From Syntrophaceae bacterium UBA1163 (GTDB lineage: Bacteria > Desulfobacterota > BSN033 > UBA1163): a DNA stretch of 31,411 nt. The first letter of the stretch is position 1; each line of letters starts with the position of its first letter. The notes beneath the pieces are model-generated. The model worked only from the letters and a program-made list of their open reading frames with translations. It made no database searches and had not been told where the DNA came from. A program made the translations under genes and the position numbers. This document shows positions 8,604 through 16,284 of this stretch, piece by piece. The stretch is from contig DBZJ01000154.1 of the NCBI GenBank assembly GCA_002311635.1, positions 1-31,411 of the forward strand, read 5' to 3'.

Positions 8604-9682
8604 TTTTCACCTCCATCAAAATATTTTTCGGTTATTTCAGAAAGTGTGCCCGTATCAATAGGGTAGCAAGCTGGCTGGCTTATTCCAGAGAGCAAAATGC
8701 GGGGTCTTTTCCTTTCACCGCAAACACCGTAAAGTTTCAAAGTCTGAACGACCTTTTTAGTACTCAATCCACGGAGATCCCATCGCTTCCGGATAAAATC
8801 TCTGATCTGGAAAGCAACATAAAGACCTACTTTGAGAGGTTTCGTTTCTTTATCTTCAATAAAGGCCCTGGTACCTTCAAGGATTTGAAGATCGAGATTG
8901 TTCTCTAGTTCGCTTCTTTTTTTGGAGTCGATCACCTTATGAGCCAGGCAAAGCATTTTTTCAAAGAAGAAAGGCCTGTCGAATGTGGAATCCAACAGTT
9001 GCGAAACGATTAGCAGAGGGGTCCACAATTCTTCGTCCCTGTTTAAAATGTCATCAAACCCTTCGGACAGCCTGTTCCTCTCAAAGAGGGCCGAACGATT
9101 CTCTTCCCAGAATGCGTTGATGAGTTCTTTCGCAGTCCTGAAGGCAACTTGAGATTCGGAGTCACGAAATCTCTTCATACGATGTGGTGTACGGGTCATG
9201 AAGATAGAAATGATACGGCTTGATAGAGCTGGGTCACCAGGTTCGTTGATATCGACGATCACTTTTGGGCAGTAAGTTGAAAAGGATACAACGGAACCGC
9301 CTGGGTCGCAACACTTTACTCGACCGCTTCTCCGGTACCCAGACCGTAGGATTCTGTTGAGGTTGTCGGATCTGTTTTGATTGTGTAAACCTTCATCAAT
9401 GATAACGGTTCCTTTTTCTAGGTCAACGGACCTGAATAGAGCAGCTGAAGTGATGTTGCAGGTTTGAGTTGCCCTGAAGCAGAGGCCCTCAAGTACATCT
9501 CCCAGGCGGGATTTTCCTGATCCATGTGGGCCGAAAACTCCGATATAGGGAGTTTGGTCGAAGACATCATAGATGTGCGTATAAAACACATATACACAGA
9601 GGAAGACGTAACGAAGAAAATCGGGGAAGTAAACTCGTTCCTTAAGCAGATCGATTACAGTTCTTACAACTTTTTTGGTCAT
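8600..9682 (-). CDS. P-loop ATPase, DUF3631/replicative-helicase-like
   Basis: The 360-aa protein has Walker A GPHGSGKS (51-58) and Walker B VIIDE (D96-E97). A segment ILRSGYRRSGRV is followed by FSTYCPKVIV and an SSRIISI stretch (R156, arginine-finger position). This order (IL.SGyRR, a paraphrased FST.aPK, then a switch to R.i.i) is typical of DUF3631-type ATPases linked to phage and plasmid primase-helicases. The N-terminal 45 residues are hydrophobic and aromatic. The ATG at 9682 has an excellent AAGGAGG site. The gene overlaps the clamp-loader gene by 4 nt, so both are one unit, read from a promoter region that holds a palindrome (9698-9718). A regulatory STAND-type ATPase is a less likely alternative. 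Confidence 0.75.
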   Translation of the reverse strand: MTKKVVRTVIDLLKERVYFPDFLRYVFLCVYVFYTHIYDVFDQTPYIGVFGPHGSGKSRLGDVLEGLCFRATQTCNITSAALFRSVDLEKGTVIIDEGLHNQNRSDNLNRILRSGYRRSGRVKCCDPGGSVVSFSTYCPKVIVDINEPGDPALSSRIISIFMTRTPHRMKRFRDSESQVAFRTAKELINAFWEENRSALFERNRLSEGFDDILNRDEELWTPLLIVSQLLDSTFDRPFFFEKMLCLAHKVIDSKKRSELENNLDLQILEGTRAFIEDKETKPLKVGLYVAFQIRDFIRKRWDLRGLSTKKVVQTLKLYGVCGERKRPRILLSGISQPACYPIDTGTLSEITEKYFDGGEK

Positions 9683-9697
9683 ACTGAACCTCCTTCT

Positions 9698-9786
9698 TGC
9701 ACATCATGCAAATGTGCACAAATTTTATAACTCTTTGAAATGTAATGATATTTTAGTGTGCGACATGAAAATTTAACAGTGCACAA
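9698..9786 (-). promoter_or_regulatory. Operator-like palindrome and GTGCACA repeats upstream of ATPase operon
   Basis: TGCACAT (9698-9704) and ATGTGCA (9712-9718) form a perfect 7-bp inverted repeat, spacing 7, directly upstream of the ribosome binding site of the ATPase gene. GTGCACAA occurs at 9714 and again at 9779, with a related GTGTGCGAC at 9756. On the minus strand a TATAAA (9729-9724) could serve as a -10 box, though I find no good -35. Repressor binding sites or replication-initiator sites are both possible. Confidence 0.4.
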
Positions 9787-9850
9787 TAGTGAACAAAATA
9801 ACTCATATGGCGCTCCACGGCATTCGGCTTTGATTCAAACCCACTAATAA

Positions 9851-10066
9851 TCATTTTTTCTGCATTCTCCCATTGCTATGCCGTTGCCTCGGTATTTCGT
9901 GATGGCAGTCCTGGCTATGGGCTTTTTGATCCCATTCAGCTAGGATTCCGAAGAAACCAACCATATTTGTAATGATTTCTATGGCGTCTTCCTTGGAAAA
10001 TGATTTTCCGGCTTTGCTTCTCCACAGATGCATTGTTTGATCGAGTATGATTTTATTATTTCCCAT
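9851..10066 (-). CDS. Small conserved-looking protein (71 aa)
   Basis: The ORF has a start ATG at 10066. Its core reads SFSKEDAIEIITNMVGFF, followed by a GILAEWDQK stretch and a basic tail. Small proteins with this pattern (a helix with E-A-x-E, then GFF-x-x-L-x-EWD) are, as I recall, found in mobile and recombinase-associated regions, but I cannot confirm the family here. The stop is followed 168 bp later by the ATPase start. The ribosome site is weak. Treat as a likely real gene of unknown function. Confidence 0.55.
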   Translation of the reverse strand: MGNNKIILDQTMHLWRSKAGKSFSKEDAIEIITNMVGFFGILAEWDQKAHSQDCHHEIPRQRHSNGRMQKK

Positions 10067-10183
10067 TATTGCGCCTACAAACGTTCAATTCCTTTCAATT
10101 AATGTGGCGCGACAAATGGAGGGGCGGGTGTGACAATTGGCGTCTCAAATTAAAAAAATATGAGAAGGAGGATTATTTTCGTG

Positions 10184-11959
10184 TTATTCGGTGATCCAAT
10201 CAATTGGTCGATCGAGGTTGTAACGGAACGGGGCACTGATTGGCTTCAAGGCGTTGTTTAGATGGGTGTAAAGATCTGGATGATGGTTTTTAATGATTTT
10301 CAGGCTTCGTAAAATGGCCTTAGATACTGCTTTTTGGGCTGTTCCCTTTTGAGTGGGAAATTTACGGGTCCGGCCACCCAGACCTTTGGCAGCGGATAAT
10401 TCCTTTTCTATGAAGTCTAACTGTTCTTTGATTTCGGCGGCCTTCTCAGGATTACCTATACTACCTTCATATTCTTCACGAAGCTCATCTAAACGATGCC
10501 GATATGCTATTTCGGACTTGTTATCTATAATCTTTCCTCCATCATCCAAGTGTGACGGTGTTAAATTAAGTTCTTCCAGCTGCTCCGCGGTCATCTTGCT
10601 GTAGATGCTTCCAGAGAACTGATCGATTTGTTTTTCAACTGCTGCCACCAGTTCTAATACATCAATTTCTTTTCCAGGGTTGCTGAGGAGATGGGCAATG
10701 TAATGAAATCCTTTAGCGTCTTCGAATCTTTTCGTAATGCCGTTGTAGATGGTTGTCCAAATTTGACCCTCTTGGCGAAAAACGTATTGGTCTTGGATTT
10801 TTGTATCTTCATCTTCAGAAATTGAAATCCGAGGCAGTCTACCAGTGGCTTCAAGGTGGGTTTTGATCAATGTTGAAAGGTTTTTCATTAGTGGTTCAAA
10901 GGAGTGCATAAATTTGCGTTTTACTTTCTCTCCAGGAATCTCTTCATAAAAATCATTTTCGAGAGCCTGATTCACACGGTTCCTGTAATTGTTCCAAAAA
11001 TCACTCTCTTTAGACTCTAAAGATGAAAATAGATCCAGGGCAGAATCCAAAACGTCTTTCAACGGATGGTTGATAGCTTCGAAATAATTCCTCAAGAATA
11101 ATCTCGGACGATTGAACTCATCCAATTTTAACATGTCTCCTATTGCGTTACGCGTCTCGGCAAGAGTTCCAATGGTGAGTTCCTTCTCAAAATGCCCGAT
11201 GACCTCCAGCAAGTCGGTGAATCCTCCAGGGCGATCTAAGCCGGGAATTTCCTCGGGCGCTCCTCTGTCCGTTAGGTCATAACCCATGTAAAAGTGATCC
11301 ATGCGGAGGTAAAATTCGGCTTCTTCTGCAGAAACTGTTTCGGTCAATACCCGAAGGCAGTCCTCCCATGTGTTCACTGAGGCTTGACGCTTTATGGCTC
11401 GAGATAATATCTTGAGGATGGCGACTTTAAGATCAAGTAATTTCCCCCTATCTGCTTTTAAGTGGACCCTGTCCTCCTTTGGGGGTGATGGAAAGCCTGG
11501 CGGAAAGTCAAAATGGTAAAGCTTGGCAAATTGCCAATCCAGCCAAAGCGATCGATCAAATTTCGTTAGTGGCTGCCCCGCCCTGAGTAAAGGAATTCGA
11601 TTCCTCAGTAAGTATGAGATAAAATCCTCTGTCACCTGTGCTAGTTCATCAAGGGAGTAAAGTGGAGGTAGAAAGTGATTAATTTGATCAACCAAGAAAA
11701 CCCTTTCGTCAAGCTTGCTGAGATCCTCGGTTTCAAAGAGTTGAAGTGCCTTGTTGTTTCCAAGGATGGCAATCGCTCGGTCTAAATTGGTCTGAAATGG
11801 GGCAAGAACAGGAAAAAAGCTAATGTCTGGACTTCGTTTATAAATGGCTATGACGCGCTCAGTATCTATTCCGTGCCGCTTTGCAATTCCTTCAGCTTCT
11901 ATCCTAATCAATTCGGTTTCTGCGTCAAAATCATCTCCTGTGTTTGATTGCCGGACCAT
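10184..11959 (-). CDS. 591-aa protein with regulator-type C-terminal domain
   Basis: Residues ~390-591 match a domain that often ends bacterial multidomain regulators and ATPases: FRQEGQIWTTIYNG, a GFHYIAHLLSNPGKEI stretch, YRHRLDELREEYEG, EKELSAAKGLGGRTRKF, then a helix ending in HLNNALK and a final Y-x-x-D-x-P-x-x-W. In that family the segment follows effector domains and is usually taken as a winged-helix-like module. The first ~390 residues are helical, hold no P-loop and match nothing I know. GAGGA lies 9 nt before the ATG. Neighbours are the small 71-aa gene on the 3' side and a long non-coding stretch on the 5' side. A signalling or DNA-binding role is inference; no enzyme motif is seen. 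Confidence 0.75.
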   Translation of the reverse strand: MVRQSNTGDDFDAETELIRIEAEGIAKRHGIDTERVIAIYKRSPDISFFPVLAPFQTNLDRAIAILGNNKALQLFETEDLSKLDERVFLVDQINHFLPPLYSLDELAQVTEDFISYLLRNRIPLLRAGQPLTKFDRSLWLDWQFAKLYHFDFPPGFPSPPKEDRVHLKADRGKLLDLKVAILKILSRAIKRQASVNTWEDCLRVLTETVSAEEAEFYLRMDHFYMGYDLTDRGAPEEIPGLDRPGGFTDLLEVIGHFEKELTIGTLAETRNAIGDMLKLDEFNRPRLFLRNYFEAINHPLKDVLDSALDLFSSLESKESDFWNNYRNRVNQALENDFYEEIPGEKVKRKFMHSFEPLMKNLSTLIKTHLEATGRLPRISISEDEDTKIQDQYVFRQEGQIWTTIYNGITKRFEDAKGFHYIAHLLSNPGKEIDVLELVAAVEKQIDQFSGSIYSKMTAEQLEELNLTPSHLDDGGKIIDNKSEIAYRHRLDELREEYEGSIGNPEKAAEIKEQLDFIEKELSAAKGLGGRTRKFPTQKGTAQKAVSKAILRSLKIIKNHHPDLYTHLNNALKPISAPFRYNLDRPIDWITE

Positions 11960-12210
11960 CTCAGAATGTCCTCGCTGGATTCCTACATGCTTAAATCTGA
12001 GAGTTTTCTTCTAACACTCTCTCCCTGCCCTGCGGGGAGAGGGGAAGAGCATCGGGGAAATTCCAAATACTTTTGTTCAGGATTTAAGGATATTTTACGA
12101 TAACCCTCATGAATGTCAATAATTGGGTAGATCGGGGTATGTTTCTCGCAAGCTTCGCTTGTAAGAATCCTCTATTTCTTATATTTTGCAGAGATTCAAG
12201 AAGAAAAGAA

Positions 12211-12287
12211 AGATTGGATGATCTCGAGGGTTTCCTGGAATTCATCAGGTGGAGCGGCTATAAAAGTTCGAAATGAGTCCACGAAGG
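12211..12287 (+). repeat. 77-bp direct repeat, copy 1
   Basis: It matches 12354-12430 over 77 bases with three mismatches. The shared body contains CCTGGAATTCATCAGG, a CCTG/CAGG mini-hairpin, then GGCTATAAAAGTTCG. No open frame is conserved between the copies, and both lie upstream of one terminator, so they could be part of a non-coding transcript. Confidence 0.85.
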
Positions 12288-12353
12288 GAACCCTAAAAAA
12301 AACATGCCAATGCAATATTATAGGATTACAGTTTTTGACAAAAAATCATGTCA

Positions 12354-12430
12354 AGATTGGATGGTCCCGAGGGTTTCCTGGAATTCATCAGGTGGAGAGG
12401 CTATAAAAGTTCGAAATGAGTCCACGAAGG
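12354..12430 (+). repeat. 77-bp direct repeat, copy 2
   Basis: It begins 143 bp after copy 1 begins. Both copies begin AGATTGGATG and end TCCACGAAGG, but the intervening 66 bases are unrelated to the flanks, so this is not a simple tandem array. A 9-bp-stem terminator starts 16 bp beyond its end. Confidence 0.85.
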
Positions 12431-12446
12431 AGAGGCAAATACCCCC

Positions 12447-12487
12447 AAAACTGGGTGCCCACTCAGGATTGCCCAGTTTTTTTGCGC
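12447..12487 (+). terminator. Intrinsic terminator
   Basis: AAAACTGGG (12447-12455) pairs with CCCAGTTTT (12472-12480), loop 16 nt, and the T-run continues to 12483. It ends whatever reads through the 77-bp repeats and insulates the riboswitch transcript that follows. Confidence 0.75.
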
Positions 12488-12796
12488 CTTACGCTTCTGA
12501 TCGCGCGTCATTTTTCGTCCCTCTATCGCCTACCCCTGTCTCTTTCCTCCGTATTGCACTACGTCTACACGGTTGACTGATTCCGTACACGAGGAATCTC
12601 TTTTGCGGCTGTTCTGCTAATAAATGGCATCTACGAAACCTTTATCTTCCTGTAACAAGAAGTGTCACTTATTTTATTTTCCATCCAAATCCAATTTTTT
12701 TAATAATCTTTTAACATCAATTGGTTGGGGCGATGAAAGTCCATTGGCATTGAAATTGCTCCCTCCAGAGTAAGTCAGAAGAATTGGCTTAAAAAA

Positions 12797-12882
12797 TACT
12801 GCCGACAAAGCCAAACCACGAGTAATCGTGGGACGGAAAGCCACGGGTCCCAACGGGATAGCCGGGTTGCCGAAGGACAATG
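12797..12882 (+). promoter_or_regulatory. GEMM-I riboswitch (cyclic di-GMP or related dinucleotide)
   Basis: The core matches the GEMM-I aptamer: GACAAAGCCAAACC, then stem P2 CCACGA (12816-12821) / TCGTGG (12826-12831) capped by the GNRA loop GTAA, then GGACGGAAAGCC directly after P2, then P3 with ACGGGTCC and GGATAGCCGGGTTGCC, the conserved 3' side. The P2 GNRA loop and the P3 receptor side are hallmarks of the c-di-GMP-I class. A hairpin with a T-run follows at 12884, so control is likely by transcription termination. The genes downstream encode a surface lipoprotein and a protease. By eye I cannot decide between c-di-GMP and 3',3'-cGAMP, since one position in the 5' strand separates these subclasses and my alignment there is uncertain. 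Confidence 0.85.
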
Positions 12883-12883
12883 G

Positions 12884-12930
12884 AACCGGATTGCCGTGGC
12901 TTTGTTAAACAGGTAATCCGGTTTTCTTTT
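12884..12930 (+). terminator. Riboswitch expression-platform terminator
   Basis: AACCGGATT (12884-12892) pairs perfectly with AATCCGGTT (12915-12923). One G-T and two G-C pairs extend the stem to about 12 bp, and TTTTCTTTT follows. It begins right after the aptamer and 80 nt before the downstream ribosome binding site, the usual place for an expression platform. Confidence 0.8.
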
Positions 12931-13010
12931 ATGGTCCTGGGAGAATGGTTCTACGTAACAGTAAAGATGGGGGTATTTACTCCCGAGTTTGTAAGTCAAG
13001 GAGGTCAAAA

Positions 13011-14165
13011 ATGAAAACGATTTCGTTATTTGCTTTGATAGCTCTACTGGGGTTATTCGGATGTGTTCACACCATCGACAGGGTTGAGCAAAGATGGGGC
13101 CCTCCGGCAAGGGTGGAACAACAAGACGAATATACCATTTATTATTATTCTTTCAATAAAGAAGGCCGGAGAGGTTCCGGCATGTTAGACGTAACATTAA
13201 CATGTGACAGCGCCGGAAATATTCTCTCCAAGAGTCAAACATGGGAGCCTTATCAATCACCGCTGCCTTCGCCTTCTATGAAGAAACAAGCGAGAATCGC
13301 CCGGCCACGTCATGAAGATGTAGAGGTGTCCGCTGATCCCCCGAAGGATGATCCAGACGCGGGCCTTAATGTCAACTCCGTATCGCCGTTACCTTCGCCT
13401 TCTATGAAGAAAAACGTGAGAACGGCCCGATTACCTCGGGAAGAAGTAGAAGTACCAGAGGTATCTGCTGATCAGGTATCTGCCGATCCGCCAAAGACCG
13501 ATCCGATCGTAAGCCTTAATGTCGGCATGGAAGGTCCTCCTGAGGGAGACGGCGTCTATTACGATGGGCCTTTCGAGATCGATGGCATACCCTTATACTT
13601 TTACGGTGGAGGGTTTTATTATGAAGCGCCGGGTGACTCACATAAACTGTTATTTCATCATGGATGCCCTCCCGGCGAAATGGACCATTATCAGAATCAT
13701 TGGAGAAATGGGTGGAGTGGATTTCATGATCGGTGGCAGGAGTCCCACAAACAAATCTTGAGGAATGATCCAAAGGGCAAAATCCATCACGATGCTCAGG
13801 TGAATAAGGCATCTACGCCTCCATCAAAAACATACACGTCTTCGAAGGCATCTACCCTTCCGCAAAAAACAAATGCATCCGTGAAGGGGCCTACTTCTTC
13901 TCCAAAAACATACACATCTTCGAAGACAACTACTCCTTCTCCAAAAACAAATACTTCTGTCAAGGCATCTACGCCCCCGCCAAGAACAAATATGTCTGTG
14001 AAGGCATCCACACCTCCTCCAAAATCGTATACGCCACCACCTACTCCTCCGCCAAAGACCTATACACCACCACCGCCGCCACCAAGGACTTATACACCGC
14101 CACCACCACCGCCAAGGGTCTATACGCCGCCACCAAAGACCTATACACCATCATTCAGACACTAA
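13011..14165 (+). CDS. Proline-rich outer-surface lipoprotein with SmpA/OmlA-like N-terminus
   Basis: The start is the ATG at 13011, preceded by AAGGAGGTC. An upstream ATG at 12945 lacks a ribosome site and overlaps the riboswitch leader. The 384-aa product begins with a lipoprotein signal, lipobox LFGC with Cys18. Residues ~19-85 (RVEQRWGPPARVEQQDEYTI and a YYYSF strand) recall SmpA/OmlA-type domains. Two imperfect ~45-residue repeats follow, each SPLPSPSMKK to SADPPK to LNV. A middle part is rich in Gly, Tyr and His, and the C-terminal ~100 residues are Lys-Thr-Pro repeats ending in PPPPPPRTYTPP-type runs. Such a tail would be extended and may span periplasm or cell wall. The gene precedes the protease by 32 nt and shares the riboswitch. 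Function unknown; surface attachment is inference. Confidence 0.85.
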   Translation: MKTISLFALIALLGLFGCVHTIDRVEQRWGPPARVEQQDEYTIYYYSFNKEGRRGSGMLDVTLTCDSAGNILSKSQTWEPYQSPLPSPSMKKQARIARPRHEDVEVSADPPKDDPDAGLNVNSVSPLPSPSMKKNVRTARLPREEVEVPEVSADQVSADPPKTDPIVSLNVGMEGPPEGDGVYYDGPFEIDGIPLYFYGGGFYYEAPGDSHKLLFHHGCPPGEMDHYQNHWRNGWSGFHDRWQESHKQILRNDPKGKIHHDAQVNKASTPPSKTYTSSKASTLPQKTNASVKGPTSSPKTYTSSKTTTPSPKTNTSVKASTPPPRTNMSVKASTPPPKSYTPPPTPPPKTYTPPPPPPRTYTPPPPPPRVYTPPPKTYTPSFRH

Positions 14166-14197
14166 AACTCAATGAAGAGGTGGGAAGGAGGGCAAAA

Positions 14198-15952
14198 ATG
14201 AAAACGATTGCTTTATTTGCTTTGTTTTTGGCCAGTACATTTCTTCTCTTCATGGGGATTTCCTACTCGGCAGATATTGACCAGCTCAATGCCGCCATTC
14301 AAGCGAGGGGCGCAAAATGGGCTGCAGGAGAAACTTCTGTTTCCAAGCTTCCTGTAGAATTAAAGCAGAGGCTTAGCGGTTTGAAGTATGACACTCCTGA
14401 GAGATTAGAAGGTCACGTGGTATCCGGACGACCCAAGTTAGGCAACTCTTTTTCTTTCGCCGCAACGCCTTCTCCTTCATGTTCGGACACCGATAGTGTC
14501 TGCGATTGGACGAACCGAAACGGACATAGCTATGTCACAAAGGTAAAGGACCAAGGGCAGTGCGGTTCTTGTTGGGCCTTTGGGTCAACTGCAGTTCTTG
14601 AATCAGACACATTAATTTCTCTTAACCAGCCGGGTCTAAGCCTTGATCTTTCCGAACAGATTATGTTGTCCTGCACGAATCCAGGCACAGATAATTGTGA
14701 GAATGGTGGTTATCCATCCGATGCTGCAAATTTCCTCGTTCATTCTGGAACGAATCTGGAGAGCTGTTATCCTTATACGACAACCGATGGATATTGCGCG
14801 AATGCCTGCTCCGAATATTTTAGCCACCCGTCAAGTAACTACTATATTGATAGCTGGTCTGTGAGTTCTCCGACTTACAACGTGTCGGGAAATTACGCTG
14901 CCGCGATTCAAAATATGAAGAACCTTCTCTACCAAGGGCCAGTGGTTGGCACAATGGATGTCTATGACGATTTTTTTTACTACCAGAGCGGAATTTACTC
15001 ATGTGATCCTAACTGGGGGGGAGGGTACCAAGGTTCTCACGCGATCGAAATTGTGGGATGGGACGACAATCAACAAGCTTTTCACGTTAAGAACAGTTGG
15101 GGCACTGGATGGGGAGAAAACGGTTACTTTTGGATCTCTTATGACGAACTCTTCGGTAACACATCTTTTGCGTATTATTCATATTTTTACAACATTGGTA
15201 AACATGTTCCGATCATAAACGTTTACTCTGTTCCGTCTGGTTTGCAGATCTCTTCTGACGGGAACGGTTATTATACTCCGGTGCAGTTAATGTGCGAAAC
15301 AGGGAGCCTGGTCTCTGTCCAGGCAATTTCCCCTCAAAGTCTCTCACCAGGATGTCAGGTTATCTTCACCCATTGGAGTAACGGTGCTACGTCGCCAACG
15401 CTTACCTTCACCAAGCCGCCCGTTGGTGGGCAATCGTATACAGCATATTTTAATACGCAGTATGAACTTACTATGAATGCCTCAGGAGCGGGAACAGTTT
15501 CTCCGTCAGGTCCTACCTGGCATAACGCAAACACCTCTGTATCAATATCAGCCAAGCCAGGTTCTGGTTATACGTTTTTTGGATGGACTGGAGACGTTAC
15601 CGGGATAAAAACTCCGGTTTCGGTGAAAATGAGTAAACCTTATAACGTGACCGCAAACTTTGCGCAGTTTAATCTTGTGGCCCCATTGGCAGGAACTACG
15701 ATATTATCATCAGACTCACCCTATCTGATCCAATGGAATGGTCCTTCTAACTTAGTAACCTATAGCGCCTATTATTCGGTCAATGGTGGACTGACTTGGA
15801 AGGCTATTGTAAGCGGACTAACAAGCCCCAATTACTCGTGGTCGGTTCCTGCCGTTACAAGAGCCACCAAATGTCTTATAAAGGTCGTTGCCTACAACGG
15901 TAAGACAGTTATCAAACAATTGAGCTCCGGTGCTTTCACGATAACGCCATAG
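14198..15952 (+). CDS. Exported papain-like (C1A) cysteine protease with C-terminal repeat domains
   Basis: The start is the ATG at 14198 after GGAAGGAGGG. Its first residues (MKTIALFALF) parallel the lipoprotein start. A signal peptide (1-24), a short bacterial C1A propeptide and a mature domain follow: oxyanion Q119, catalytic C125 in QCGSCWAF, H281 in GSHAIEIVGW, N299 in KNSWGTGWGENGY. All catalytic residues are present. Residues ~415-480 form a bacterial Gly-rich beta repeat ending in GWTGDV and VTANF, and residues 490-584 resemble a beta-sandwich (YSAYYSVNGGLTWK). The 584-aa protein is probably secreted or periplasmic. It likely forms an operon with the lipoprotein under the riboswitch. 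Its substrate is not visible; cleavage of a surface protein in response to a cyclic dinucleotide would fit the layout. Confidence 0.9.
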   Translation: MKTIALFALFLASTFLLFMGISYSADIDQLNAAIQARGAKWAAGETSVSKLPVELKQRLSGLKYDTPERLEGHVVSGRPKLGNSFSFAATPSPSCSDTDSVCDWTNRNGHSYVTKVKDQGQCGSCWAFGSTAVLESDTLISLNQPGLSLDLSEQIMLSCTNPGTDNCENGGYPSDAANFLVHSGTNLESCYPYTTTDGYCANACSEYFSHPSSNYYIDSWSVSSPTYNVSGNYAAAIQNMKNLLYQGPVVGTMDVYDDFFYYQSGIYSCDPNWGGGYQGSHAIEIVGWDDNQQAFHVKNSWGTGWGENGYFWISYDELFGNTSFAYYSYFYNIGKHVPIINVYSVPSGLQISSDGNGYYTPVQLMCETGSLVSVQAISPQSLSPGCQVIFTHWSNGATSPTLTFTKPPVGGQSYTAYFNTQYELTMNASGAGTVSPSGPTWHNANTSVSISAKPGSGYTFFGWTGDVTGIKTPVSVKMSKPYNVTANFAQFNLVAPLAGTTILSSDSPYLIQWNGPSNLVTYSAYYSVNGGLTWKAIVSGLTSPNYSWSVPAVTRATKCLIKVVAYNGKTVIKQLSSGAFTITP

Positions 15953-16079
15953 CGGTTACGTACCGGATATCTATTCAAAAGGAATTTGCTTAGAACCTTC
16001 AAGACCATGTTAAAAGGAGTCAACAAGCGGGTGCAAAACCCACTCGTTTGCAAGCGCAGTTGATGCCCGGAGCCGTTAT

Positions 16080-16192
16080 CGCGCTTCCAATCCAGAATCC
16101 TCAGTTCTCAAATAGCCCCGGTAATGCCTTGCAGGTGAAATCACGAGACACAAATTTACTCATTTCTAAGCCCCCGTGTTACTGAGTCGGGG
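16080..16192 (+). repeat. Dispersed intergenic element E, copy 1
   Basis: It starts GCGCTTCC and ends in ATTTCTAAGCCCCCGTGTTAC plus TGAGTCGGGG. CCCCG (16172-16176) and CGGGG (16188-16192) form a small hairpin. The copy at 20041-20161 has the same opening and closing motifs with diverged middle. Both follow stop codons, of the protease and the SIR2 gene. Confidence 0.45.
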
Positions 16193-16209
16193 AACAACCG
16201 AGACCGGGA

Positions 16210-16272
16210 GATTTGTAAGCCGACTGAATAAGGAAAAAAGCCCCACGGATGTGCTGCGTCAGGGATCCGTTT
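16210..16272 (+). repeat. 63-bp intergenic element, copy A
   Basis: It matches 17571-17633 over 63 bases with about six mismatches. The element includes CCCCACGGATGTGCTGCGTC and an outer CGGAT/ATCCG stem followed by TTT, so it resembles a small terminator-type hairpin. A third, shorter copy is at 18636. Confidence 0.75.
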
Positions 16273-16284
16273 CAAAAAAAAGTA

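Larger units (their letters stand above)
11960..13010. other. Intergenic stretch with hairpins, 77-bp repeats, terminator and riboswitch
   Basis: There is no protein-coding gene in about 1 kb. It holds a CTCTCCC/GGGAGAG hairpin (12019-12041) of the kind dispersed through many genomes, a CAAGC/GCTTG hairpin near 12151, two 77-bp repeats, a terminator at 12447-12487, a Ser/Phe-rich pyrimidine tract resembling the tail at 18684, and the GEMM riboswitch with its terminator. The parts are listed separately. Confidence 0.6.
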
